Of a DNA stretch of 64,000 nucleotides, positions 34,720 to 43,645 are shown in pieces. Below the pieces are notes generated by a model. That model worked only from the letters and a program-made list of their open reading frames with translations. It ran no database searches and was not told where the DNA came from. The position numbers and the translations under genes are program-made. The first letter of the stretch is position 1, and every line of letters begins with the position of its first letter. Where the stretch lies: assembly GCA_036426205.1 (NCBI GenBank), contig CM071587.1, positions 1,660,004-1,724,003 of the forward strand, given 5' to 3'. The stretch comes from Ascaphus truei. Taxonomy: Eukaryota; Chordata; Amphibia; Anura; Ascaphidae.

Positions 34720-34896
34720 CGAAGCGGAAATCAGAACCGGCGGTCCGAGCGTCTGCAGCCGCTGAGTGGTACTTTGTTACCATGGCGACCGCATCACGAC
34801 TCTAACGGGCTGAGGCGGCAGAAGAGAGATTGGGTGATTCCACCAATAAACGTGCCAGAGAATTCAAGGGGCCCCTTCCCGGAGCAGCTGGTGCGG
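34720..34896 (+). CDS. CDH4: Classical cadherin internal exon, R-cadherin (CDH4): end of prodomain, furin site and start of EC1
   Basis: R-cadherin is a calcium-dependent homophilic adhesion protein of the plasma membrane. The exon encodes 59 residues and is 177 bp long, phase 0 at both ends. Residues 1-36 are the end of the prodomain, including a TLLPW motif and [12 protein letters not shown] (33-36) is the proprotein-convertase site. Mature protein starts at Asp37-Trp38; this Trp2 docks in the partner's EC1 in the strand-swapped dimer. [18 protein letters not shown] follows and the exon ends at EQLVR. From memory, CDH4 has [12 protein letters not shown] and N-cadherin has [12 protein letters not shown], so CDH4 is preferred. 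The end falls where E-cadherin exon 4 ends. The acceptor is CCACAG at 34714-34719, the first AG after a long AG-free stretch; the donor is CGG|GTAAGT. ATG at 34779 in a good Kozak context is out of frame and stops after seven codons, so it is not the start. No other cadherin exon was seen, consistent with very long introns. CDH2 is the alternative. Confidence 0.92.
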
Positions 34897-34902
34897 GTAA
34901 GT
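34894..34902 (+). promoter_or_regulatory. 5' splice site of the cadherin exon
   Basis: CGG|GTAAGT matches the vertebrate donor consensus at nearly every position. It closes the reading frame after Arg of EQLVR in phase 0, the conserved junction position in classical cadherins. Confidence 0.88.
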
Positions 34903-35098
34903 GACGCAAGCAGCGTGACGGTGATTAGGCTTTATCTCCGGTCTGGAGGCGCGTGGGTGTAGTGTTAAAAGCTAAACACACAAGAGTCAAGGTAAATGCA
35001 AACTTGGGATGCCCCAACTCTGCGGGAACAAGGGCAACAAACAGGGATGGTGGTGGGTGCTGCACGCAGAAGAAACCCTAGTCAGGGTAACGGCATAT

Positions 35099-35260
35099 AG
35101 AACAGAAGGGACGCTGAGCGCCCCAAAAATGCAATCATTTATAAAAAGTTCATTTTATTGACTGATGGTCCAAATGGTTTGGGACGGTAATCAGTCAATA
35201 AAATGAACTTTTTAACGATGATTGTATATCTTTTGGTGCGCTCAGCTACCCTTCTGTTCT
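35099..35260. mobile_element. Hairpin MITE-like inverted repeat (162 bp)
   Basis: Left arm AGAACAGAAGGGACGCTGAG...AAAAAGTTCATTTTATTGAC (35099-35166) and right arm 35190-35260 are inverted with about 90% identity, separated by 23 bp. It lies 200 bp after the exon donor. Superfamily not determined. Confidence 0.85.
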
Positions 35261-35264
35261 ACGT

Positions 35265-35470
35265 GTATTTTAGTGTAGTGCTTCCTTTGCCATGGGTGGG
35301 ACCCGGTTTGAATCCCAGGGTCGGCTCCTTGTGACCTTGGGCAAGTCACTTTATCTCCCTGTGCCTCAGGCACCAAAACGAGCATGTACACTCCTCAGGG
35401 CAGGGACTCGCTGTGCATCTTTTTTTTGGATACTGTGCCGTGCATATTGTTGGCGGCCGTGGAGTGCAGG
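35265..35470 (+). repeat. MIR/CORE-type SINE
   Basis: GGTTTGAATCCCAGG is a tRNA-type B box, followed by CCTTGTGACCTTGGGCAAGT CACTT and CCCTGTGCCTCAGG, the conserved MIR core as I remember it. The tail has CTCCTCAGGGCAGGGACTCG. Boundaries approximate. Confidence 0.78.
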
Positions 35471-35636
35471 CGAGAGCGGCGGGCGGCAGATTGTGCGCAA
35501 TGCGGGTACGGAGACAATGTAATGACGTTATCTTGGATGACTCTTTCTGTTGACACATCGTGTGCTGAAGTAAATGGTTACTCAACTGATGCAACATGTT
35601 TGATACGTTGATGCAAAATGCTGCTCTTAGTATCAG

Positions 35637-35756
35637 GGATCAGGGTCACAACAGGCCTGTTATGTGGGATCAGGGTCACAACAGGCCTGTTATGTGGGAT
35701 CAGGGTCACAACACGCCTGTTATGTGGGATCAGGGTCACAACACGCCTGTTATGTG
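35637..35756 (+). repeat. 30-bp minisatellite, four copies
   Basis: Four head-to-tail copies beginning GGATCAGGGTCACAACAGGC. The first two contain the palindrome ACAGGCCTGT; the last two share a G-to-C change there (ACACGCCTGT). Confidence 0.96.
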
Positions 35757-36135
35757 AGCCAGAGATCACAGGGGCGTGGAATTCTGATCACTCGGGAATA
35801 ACAAGGATATTTTGACGGAATCGTGTTGTCTTCGGTGAGTGTGGGGGATTCTGGGAATAACTGTGCGTTTCCCTCCAGGTTTGTGAACCTTCCCGTTAAG
35901 GACGGAGACTGGTTTCCCGTGAGAGAGATTTCCTCCCGATATGTGGCACTGCGTTCCGATTAGTAAAACGCCATTGTAATTTGTGACTGGCTTCCAATTA
36001 GTGGCACTGCCTTCCTGTGAGTGAGACTGCTCCACAGGTGCACCGACCGACAGCCCCGGGACTAGAGTCTCTACCCGGGCTCTGGGTTGTTGAGCAGGAG
36101 GGGGAGGTGTCTGCTCTCCCCCCGCCCCCTTGTCA
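35757..36135. other. Intronic sequence with diverged short repeats
   Basis: Recurring words such as GACTGGTTTCCCGTGAG, GACTGGCTTCC and GTGGCACTGC at 20-40-bp spacing (35905-36030) suggest an old decayed tandem repeat. No gene. Confidence 0.45.
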
Positions 36136-36425
36136 GCGGTCCCTGTCTCTCTCACTCTCCCCCTCTCTCATACTTTCTTCCACCCCCCCCCCTCTCACTC
36201 TCACCCCCTCTGTCTGGCTCTATCTCCCCCTCTGTCTCATTCACTTCCCCCCACCCCCTCTCTCTGATCGCCTCACTTACACCCCCCTCATCTCCCCCCA
36301 CTCTCGCCCCCTTTCTCTCTCTCACACATACTCTCCCCAACCCCCCTCTGTCTGTCTCACTCTCTTTCTCTTCTCTCTCACTTTCCGCCTCTCTCTCTCT
36401 CTCTCGCTCACCCACCGCCCACCTC
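36136..36425 (+). repeat. Polypyrimidine tract (about 290 bp)
   Basis: CTCTCTCACTCTCCCCCTCT-type sequence, pyrimidine-dominated on the sense strand with scattered A and G. Confidence 0.88.
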
Positions 36426-37660
36426 AGGCTGTACCTGTGGAGTGGGGGGTTGGGGGGGAGGGGTGCAGGGTCTGTCCAGGCGCTGGAGGGGAGCCCACCC
36501 AGGTGACCAATACCGGAAGTTAGATCCGACTTCCAGCGGGACCTTACTTCCAGTTCGGGTCACTAGAGTGGACCGCCCTCCGCCGCCGGACTCATCACTT
36601 TTGTGCCTGTGCTGCCCCCCTGTCGACGGGCCTGCTGCTCTACAATGAGTGAGTCCACTTTCCGGAGTGTGAGACTCGCTCCAAGTGAGCGGAACGTGAC
36701 CGACCTACACTGGCGCGGTTAACAATACGGTGTTCAGTTCTCCTGCCCTTAATGGTTTCATCTTGTAACTTGTTACCTACTGAGAAGTCCTCACACACTG
36801 TTACACCGAGCCCAAGACTTGAATTGTCCGAAATATACTATCCAAAACCAGCACCAGTACAAGCTCGGTTCTTCCCAACTTTGGCCCAGATCCACAAAGC
36901 TGTGTTAAGACCTGTAAGTTGGCGTTAACTGAAGATGGAATCATTGCAAGCCTAAATATTAATGATGCTATATTCTCTATATACACACACACATCTTCCG
37001 CATGTAACTAATTAAAATAAGTCATTTAGTACTGTATTAAGTTAGAAATTATATTGGAAAATGATTAGCTGTCCCTGCAAAGATAAGAAGATAAATTAGT
37101 CTGAAGACAGTGTATATAGTAAGGAGACTGAACCCCACAATGTCCGGCGCCCCACAACACACACACGCCTGTCCGTTGATATATGTGCAACCTCTGAATG
37201 GCAACCTTGCTGAAACTGAATCAATATAAATGAAAGTCAATATAAAGGACGGGGTACAGACTAAATACCTGGGTGGGGGGCTAGTGAGCAGGGGAAAGAG
37301 ACAGGATGAGAAGCAGCTGTGGGATGCCCCTCTCGTGTACTCACGGGATACTACCACCTGCTGCCCTTACCCGACCTGGCGTCTTCACTGCCCGTCCTGT
37401 CCTGCCGGTCCCAGCTCCGGAAGCACCGCGCTTGTGGATGACGTCATCGCCTGAAGTGAGCTGCTTCTCTGGAACTGATTTCCGCGTGCCGTGCGCTCCG
37501 GCGCTCCTTGCGCTCCCCGGGGGGGGGGGGGGAGGGGGCGGCACCAGGCGCTCACGCTGGAAGGGAGACACGGCTCCCCCAGTCAGGAAGAATTGCCTGC
37601 GTGCTCCAGCCAAATCGTTGTAAGATAGAGATGAAGCGTAGGCGGTCACCGCATAGCGGA
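36426..37660. other. Intronic sequence
   Basis: Includes a CpG-rich stretch around 36520-36640 and a G14 run at 37519-37532. Open frames here show no domain. Confidence 0.45.
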
Positions 37661-37780
37661 ACTCAGCCAAAGACAAAGAAAATCAGCTTTATTGAACTTG
37701 AATGGTGCACATCACAGAGAGAACCTCCGACGCGTTTCGTCCCGCAGTGGGACTTTGATAAAGTATACTAGGTGGGTCTT
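37661..37780 (+). repeat. Dispersed repeat with GACGCGTTTCG motif
   Basis: CCTCCGACGCGTTTCGTCCC, then GCAGTGGGACTTTGATAAAG. A related piece at 26630-26680 has CTCCGACGCGTTTCCCACCG and GCGCTTTATCAAAGAG. Class unknown. Confidence 0.6.
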
Positions 37781-37949
37781 AAAAGATAAGGAACATCGGA
37801 TTAACTATAGTTACTTAGTGACAGAACAAAGAAGGGTCTCCTAAATCACAGTCTAATGTTGATGATTGGGCTGACAGTGAGAAAGACAGGGATTGCTAAA
37901 ATGTATAAAGTGCACTTATTCCCTCACCTGCTGTCACTGTAAGATCCCC

Positions 37950-38100
37950 TCAAACCTTAGATTGTAAGCTCTTCGGGGCAGGGATTTCCTTTCCTATTGT
38001 CTGATTTTACTGCAATTATTGTATTATTATAATTCCCCGTACTGTATTCTTTGTGAAGCGCTGAGTCCACTTTTGGCGCCATATGAAAAAAGGCATACAA
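37950..38100 (+). repeat. SINE/LINE tail family, plus orientation
   Basis: TTGTAAGCTCTTCGGGGCAG followed by GTATTCTTTGTGAAGCGCTG and GGCGCCATATGAAAAAAGG. Same order of motifs as at 225-412 (inverted) and 26030. Confidence 0.75.
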
Positions 38101-38197
38101 AGTGTGTATTTGGATTGATAGAATTCGGAATCATTTAACACCGAGCGCACGTTTCTCCACAACGTAACTAAATTCTATATGCCTGAATGATGTAACT

Positions 38198-38501
38198 TAC
38201 GGGTGCGCTAATTATTGGCGCTGCGCCCCCCCCTGCCTTGTTTTCTGGCGCGTTACCATGAAGACGTGACGTCACATGGTCCCGTGGCGTCATTTGACGC
38301 TGCGTTTCCATGGCGACGCGTCACACGCTTCTGAATCCCGGTAAGTTGAGAGTTGCAGACGCCTCACGCGATCCCCCGGCATAAAATTAAATGCCTTGGG
38401 GAAGAGCGCGGGGCCTCTGCAACCGCCTGCGCCCCACCCGCTCCCCCAGGAAAATCTCGCACCCCCCTTGGGGGTCGTGCCCCCAAGTTTGCACACCCCT
38501 G
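38198..38501. mobile_element. hAT-like non-autonomous transposon (304 bp)
   Basis: Perfect 8-bp duplications atgtaact at 38190-38197 and 38502-38509. Right terminus CAAGTTTGCACACCCCTG; left TACGGGTGCGCTAA is its degraded inverse. Shares its interior with 11355-11584. The 8-bp duplication with CAGGGGTG ends identifies hAT. Confidence 0.9.
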
Positions 38502-38973
38502 ATGTAACTGACTGAAATGAGGCTGTGAAAGATGTTTTCTATAGCCTCTGAATAAATTGAGAAAAGAACCAGGCCGGGCACTATTTGATATATATTGAAA
38601 GGTGGGACATTTATTTGCACCTATCTAATGAGCAAACGTTCATTAACCTAATTTAATGACATGTGAAGACAAGCAGTCTATCTTCAAAGGACAACAGCGT
38701 GACCTCAGGGCATGTTTGCACCATTGCGTATAACAGCCGTTATAATAGCACGCTCGTTATACAAAGGAGTCGGTATAACATCGCATATCCACTAAAGTCC
38801 GAAAAGGTTAACGCAGGGACTTGACTAAGCTTGGCGTGACTCACATCCACACCTTGAAATTGGGCTTTTATGCGGTCTGGATGGGGTGTAACACCACAAT
38901 TAGACATGTTTTTACAAACATCGCGTTCTTTCCGTCCTCACCCATTTCCGAGTCTGGATCGGAGTGACGCTAA

Positions 38974-39151
38974 GGCCGCGCTTATAGCGCCGGCGACGCT
39001 GACGTCAGGCTGCGCTCGCTGAAAAAAAATCAACTTGAATTGACTTCCAGCCATCGCGGCCAAGCCGTCACGTCGCTCCTACTATAAGCGCGCGCAACAG
39101 ATGGAATACATTTGTTTTTGACGCGGCGTCGCCGTGACTGTAAGCGCGGCC
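38974..39151. mobile_element. PIF/Harbinger-type MITE (178 bp)
   Basis: GGCCGCGCTTATAGCGCCGG at the left and, reverse-complemented, GGCCGCGCTTACAGTCACGG at the right; TAA at 38971-38973 and 39152-39154. TAA/TTA duplications fit Harbinger. Confidence 0.88.
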
Positions 39152-39154
39152 TAA

Positions 39155-39924
39155 GACGTACTTACCGCCTCGGCATTGGAATACAACGTAATGTTAACCC
39201 TATGATAATGAGATGGGGAACGGACGTTGTTTTACATATAATTATATTTCAGGATACGCGCTAACCACAAGTAACATGACGTCCATTTCTGTAGGAGTTA
39301 ATGCAGCTGCATGGAACTGGCGTTACATGTTATTATGTATTAAACACCGTGGGCAGAACGGTGTATCCCGGCGCCCTCTGGTGGCAGTTAGGGCTATTAA
39401 CACGCACGCTACATACAGTATACCTCGTTCTGTGTGGAAAAGACCAATTTTACAGGCTTGCTTTGTATGTTACATGATTATTACGCAAACACACAGCCAT
39501 GCATGTTATTGAAACACAGTTCTACATACATACATACATACACCTGTTAGCCGCCCGGTTTTATCCCCCCAGTGCTCCCCGCAGTCAGGGAAACGGCTGT
39601 AACGTCGCTGATGTGCCGCCCCCCGCGGCTTGTACACTCTGATATTTTTCTGGCCCGTGCTTATTTGTCATCAGCCGCGTCGGGCCCCCCTGACCCACAC
39701 GCGGCCCCATGCGGCGAGGGCAGGATGGGCTCAGCGTGAGACGGGATTTAATCAGTGCAGATGCTGCTTTTTAATGGTCCGGAAAAGGGAGGAAGACAAG
39801 CTCCCAAGATGCAGCACAAAGCGCTTATTCGCTGCTCCCGATCTCCAGCCTCACCCCCCGGGGGGGGGGGGGATTCGACTGGCTGACAGGGGACGGTGAG
39901 CCGAGGTGAACTCATTGTGGGGTA
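39155..39924. other. Intronic sequence around the candidate CTCF site
   Basis: Short CATA run at 39523-39542 and C6G13 homopolymers at 39854-39872. No gene seen. Confidence 0.45.
39369..39389 (-). promoter_or_regulatory. Candidate CTCF site
   Basis: The minus strand reads AACTGCCACCAGAGGGCGCC, matching the CTCF core (CCANNAGRGGGCRC) at essentially all informative positions. Strongest such match I saw; binding not tested. Confidence 0.5.
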
Positions 39925-39926
39925 AG

Positions 39927-40158
39927 GCAGGGGGGCGCAACTCCAGACCTCAACCTCCCCTCCTCCCCCCTCCCCCCCCCCCCCCATCTCCAACAGGTTT
40001 TCAGGATATCCCTGCTTCAGCACATGTGGCTCAATCTGTCCCTGCATCAGCACAGGTGGCTCAGAGGCTCAATCTTCGATTGTGCCACCTGTGCTGAAGC
40101 TGGGATATCCTGAAAACTTGACCCTTTGGGGGGGGGGGAGGCTTGAGGATAAGGGGTT
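39927..40158. mobile_element. Palindromic hAT-type MITE, copy G
   Basis: CAACTCCAGACCTCAACCTC, a C14 run, CAGGATATCCCTGCTTCAGC, a second CCCTGCATCAGCACAGGTGG, then the inverted arm GCTGAAGCTGGGATATCC and a G-run. Homopolymers have replaced part of both outer arms. Confidence 0.82.
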
Positions 40159-40383
40159 GTATGTTCAATAAACGCAGAACAGGATAAGCAGCCCACGAAA
40201 CAGCATAGAACATGCACAAACAGGACTGGTCACTAGGACATGTTGCAGGTCGCAACATGTCGCATGGCACAGACCCCTACACGCCCGAGTCCTCGGGCCA
40301 GGGTGCCACCACCGGGCATTGCTGGGCAGAGTCAATCCTGCAGTTGGCTGTTACAACAGTTTTGAGATGTTTCTGCTACATTA

Positions 40384-40725
40384 GGCCGCGCTCGCGACCG
40401 TGCGCGTGCGTGACGTCACCCGCGGTTTAGCTGCAGTGATTTGTGGCCTGGGTAGACGCGACGGGGAAGGCATGTCGGGGGGCGTGGCCGTGACGTCACG
40501 GAGCTCATTGGGCGATCCGCTCACGTGTCCTGGCCATCACGCCGCAGAATCAAATGTAACTGATTCTTCGCGCACGGCGCGCCCCACCGCGCTGGCGCAC
40601 GCGCGGTCTATGGCCGCGATCATTGCATTAAGGCATTGTGATTGCGCCGCACACGCACTCCTCCGCGCGGTCTATGGCCGCGATCATTGCTTGTCTCGCC
40701 GGCATCGGACGCGGTCCTAGAAGGG
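40384..40725. repeat. GC-rich repeat related to the Harbinger-type MITE
   Basis: TTAGGCCGCGCTCGCGACCG at the left; interior GTGACGTCACGGAGCTCATT GGGCGATCCGCTCACGTG matches 20680-20735 inverted. GCGCGGTCTATGGCCGCGAT is repeated at about 40600 and 40664. No matching right end found. Confidence 0.6.
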
Positions 40726-40932
40726 TCAAAAATAATAAGGGAGTACAGCAGGTGCTTGAACTATTTGGGGCGCTAAGATGCACCTTAGCTTGCTAATTCC
40801 CAGAACCCTCTGCTCTTGCAGTGAGCAGCATGCTTATAATTAACTCTTCCACCTCCAGAGTTTAAAAGCGTCATAGTCCCTATCATCCCGCAAATTACCA
40901 TCCCCCTCACCCTCTCTGCCCATGGTTTAGAG

Positions 40933-41211
40933 AAGGAGTGGTCAACTCCAGTCCTCAAGGGCCAGCAACAGGTCAGGTTTTAAGGATATCCTTGCTTCAG
41001 CACAGGCGATGCAGCCACCTGTGCTGAAGCAGGGATATCCTTAAAACCTGACCTGTTGGTGGCTCTTGAGGACTGGAGTTGCCCACCACTGCAGCTTCAG
41101 CACAGCTGGCTCAATCCGTGGCTCAGTCGGGAGTCACCTGTGCTGAAGCAGGGATATCCTGAAAACCCTGACCTGGTGGTGGCCCTTGAGGACTGGAGTT
41201 AATTACCCCTG
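40933..41211. mobile_element. Palindromic hAT-type MITE, enlarged copy H (279 bp)
   Basis: Perfect 8-bp duplications gtttagag at 40925-40932 and 41212-41219. Two right-arm segments (GCTGAAGCAGGGATATCCT) occur, so the element is internally duplicated. Confidence 0.93.
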
Positions 41212-41219
41212 GTTTAGAG

Positions 41220-41499
41220 AGAGTACCAGAGCAGGGCATTTCAAATCCCGTCTCCTTAGCGCACACAGTAAAATGCAGCCACAGCACAAAGGCTCCCTTT
41301 GAAATTCTCTTACAGCAGCATTCAGGCCTTTACAGTAATTATACATATTGTATTTCCTCCTATTCCTGCCTAAGGGGAATAGATATTGTCCTTGCTTAAA
41401 CCAGAGGGACTGGAAGAAAGCAGTCATTTAATGGCTCAGCTGTCTAGTACTCTGTGATTAAATCAATCAGAAAATAGAACATGTGAAGACTTAATGCTC
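41220..41499. other. Intronic unique sequence
   Basis: No repeat or gene recognised. Confidence 0.4.
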
Positions 41500-42912
41500 A
41501 GATTATTCTCTCTCTCTCTCTCCCTTCCTTCTTTCTCCCGCCCTTCATTCTCTCTTTCTCCATTATCTCTTCCTCTCTCCCCCCTCCTCTCTTCCTTCCT
41601 TCTCCCTCCCTTATCTCTTCCATTCTTCCTCCTTCCCTCCCTCCTCTCTTTCTTCCTCCCTCCCCTCTTCCCTCCCATCTTCTTCCCTCCCTCCTCTCTT
41701 CCTCCCTCCCCTCTTCCTCCCTCCCTCCTCTCTTCCTCCCTCCCTCCTCTCTTCTTCCACCCCTCCTCCATTCCTCCTCTCTTCATTCCTTCTCACTCCC
41801 TCCCTCTCTCCTTTCTCTCTCTCGTTATCTCTTCCTCTCTCCCTTCTCTCTCTCCCCCTCCCTTCTCTTCTCTCTTCCTCCCTCTCTCCTCTCTTCTTCC
41901 CTCCACTCCCCCTCCCATCTTCCTCCCCACCTTTCTCTCTCCCTCCTCTCTTACTCCCTCCCTCTTCTCTTACTCCCTCCCTCCTCTCTCTCCCTCCCTT
42001 CTCTCTTCCTTCCTCCCTCCCTCCCTTCTCTCTTCCTCCCTCCCTCCCTTCTCTCTTCCTCCCTCCCTCCTCTCTTCCTCCCTCCTCTCTTCCTCCCTCC
42101 CTCCTCTCTTCCTCCCTCCTCCTCCCTCCCTCCTCTCTTCCTCCCTCCCTCATCTCTTCCTCCATCCTCCTCCCTCCCTCCTCTCTTCCTCCCTCCTCCT
42201 CCCTCCTCTATTCCTCCCTCCCTTCTCTCTTCCTCCCTCTCTCCTCTCTTCTTCCCTCCCCTCTCCCTCCCTTCTTCCTCCCTCCCTCCCCTCCCCCTCC
42301 CTTCCTCCCTTCCTCCCTCCTTCCTCCCTTCTCCCTCCCTCCTCTCTTTTTTCCTCCCTCCTCTCGTCCTCCTTCCCTCTTCTCTTCCTTCTTCCCTTCC
42401 CCCTATGCCTCCCTCCCCTATCCCTCCCTCTTCTCTTCCTCCTTCCCTCCCTCCTCTCTTCCTCCCTCTTCTCTTGCTCTCTCCTCTCTTCCTCCCTCTT
42501 CTCTTCCTCTCCCCCCTCTCTTCCTCCCTCCTCTCTTCTTACCTCCCTCCTCTCTTCTTACCTCCCAACTCCCTCCCTCCCTCCTTCCTCTCTCCCTCCT
42601 TCCTCTCTCCCTTCTCTCTTCCTCCCTCCTCTCTTCCTCCCTCCTCTCTTCCTTCCTCCCCTCTTCCTCCCTCCCTTCACTCTTCCTCCCTCCCTTCACT
42701 CTTCCTCCCTCCTCCCTTCTCTCTTCCTCCCTCCTGTCTTCCTCCCTCCCTTCTCTCTTCCTCCATTGCTCACTCACGCGCCCCCTTCTCTCTTACTCTC
42801 TCTCACAACCCCTCCTCTCTTCCTCTTGATCACTCTCCCCCCTACTTTCCAACCCTCTTTCTTTCTCTCTTACTCATCTCTATCAATTTCTCTCTCCCCC
42901 CCCCCCCCTGAC
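41500..42912 (+). repeat. Polypyrimidine minisatellite (about 1.4 kb)
   Basis: Nearly uninterrupted C/T sequence built from CTCTCTTCCTCCCTCCCT words at irregular 14-20-bp spacing, with rare A or G. A 474-codon frame across it (Ser/Pro/Leu/Phe only) is a composition artefact. Confidence 0.96.
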
Positions 42913-43129
42913 TTTTGATCATTCTGTCTCTCCATGGGATCTATGTTTGGAAAAAGTCATCCGCGCTAACGCATTCGCAGCCCAAAAATTCTCACCTTTT
43001 TCGGTCACATACACCATTTATTTAAGTGTATTTCTACTGTTGCACAATTTGGCTTGTGCCACCATTAAGGTGAACGCAAGCCGCATAGATCTGCGCAGTT
43101 ACACATATGTGTATAACTCCTCCCACTTA
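42913..43129. other. Intronic sequence
   Basis: Nothing recognised. Confidence 0.4.
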
Positions 43130-43320
43130 TTAGTATCGTTTAGTTGTAAAGCGCCGACATATGCCGCAGTGCGGTACAATGAGGGGTGCAGAGTTATGTG
43201 TATTACATAAACAGCCTGGCATACAAATAAGGACAGACGCGCGCAGACAGATACAGGAGGTAATGAGCGACCTGATCCTGGGAGCTTACACTCTACAGGG
43301 AATAAGGGGCAATGCTGAGA
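43130..43320 (-). repeat. SINE/LINE tail family, reverse orientation
   Basis: TAGTTGTAAAGCGCCGACAT ATGCCGCAG and CTGGGAGCTTACACTCTA are reverse-strand forms of the GAAGCGC / GTAAGCTC motifs of the tail family; a diverged subfamily. Confidence 0.65.
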
Positions 43321-43415
43321 TTAAAGGTAAATCACTTGCTCCATAAACCCCTCATCTCATCGCAGACAGGGGCAGATATACCCCAAAATGGCCCAACTAA
43401 GATTGCCACATAGAC

Positions 43416-43645
43416 CAGAGGTGGGCAACTCCTCAAAGGCCCACCACCAGGTCAGGTTTTCAGGATATCCCTGCTTCAGCACAGGTGGTTCAATCAGTCC
43501 CTGCTTCAGCACAGGTGGCTCAATCAGTCCCTGCGTCAGCACAGGTGGCTCAATCAGTGGCTTAGTCTTTGATTGAGCCACTGTGCTGAAGCAGGGTTAT
43601 CCTGAAAACGTGACCTTGAGGACTGGAGTTGTCCCGCCTCCCCTC
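43416..43645. mobile_element. Palindromic hAT-type MITE with internal 30-bp repeats, copy I
   Basis: CAGAGGTGGGCAACTCC at the left; flanking 8-mers acatagac and acatagat differ at one base. CCCTGCTTCAGCACAGGTGG is present three times at 30-bp spacing. Confidence 0.92.

Noticed and set aside
34779..34802. ATG in good Kozak context (ACCATGGCG) as a gene start
   Set aside because: It reads seven codons to TAA and is out of frame with the cadherin exon; the match is TTACCATGG within the TLLPW codons.
35292..35345. tRNA gene suggested by a GGTTTGAATCCC box
   Set aside because: No cloverleaf or A box in place; adjoining sequence is the MIR core, so it is a SINE.
41494..42918. 474-codon plus-strand open frame
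   Set aside because: Only Ser, Pro, Leu and Phe encoded by a C/T tract; a composition artefact without domain, start context or splice evidence.
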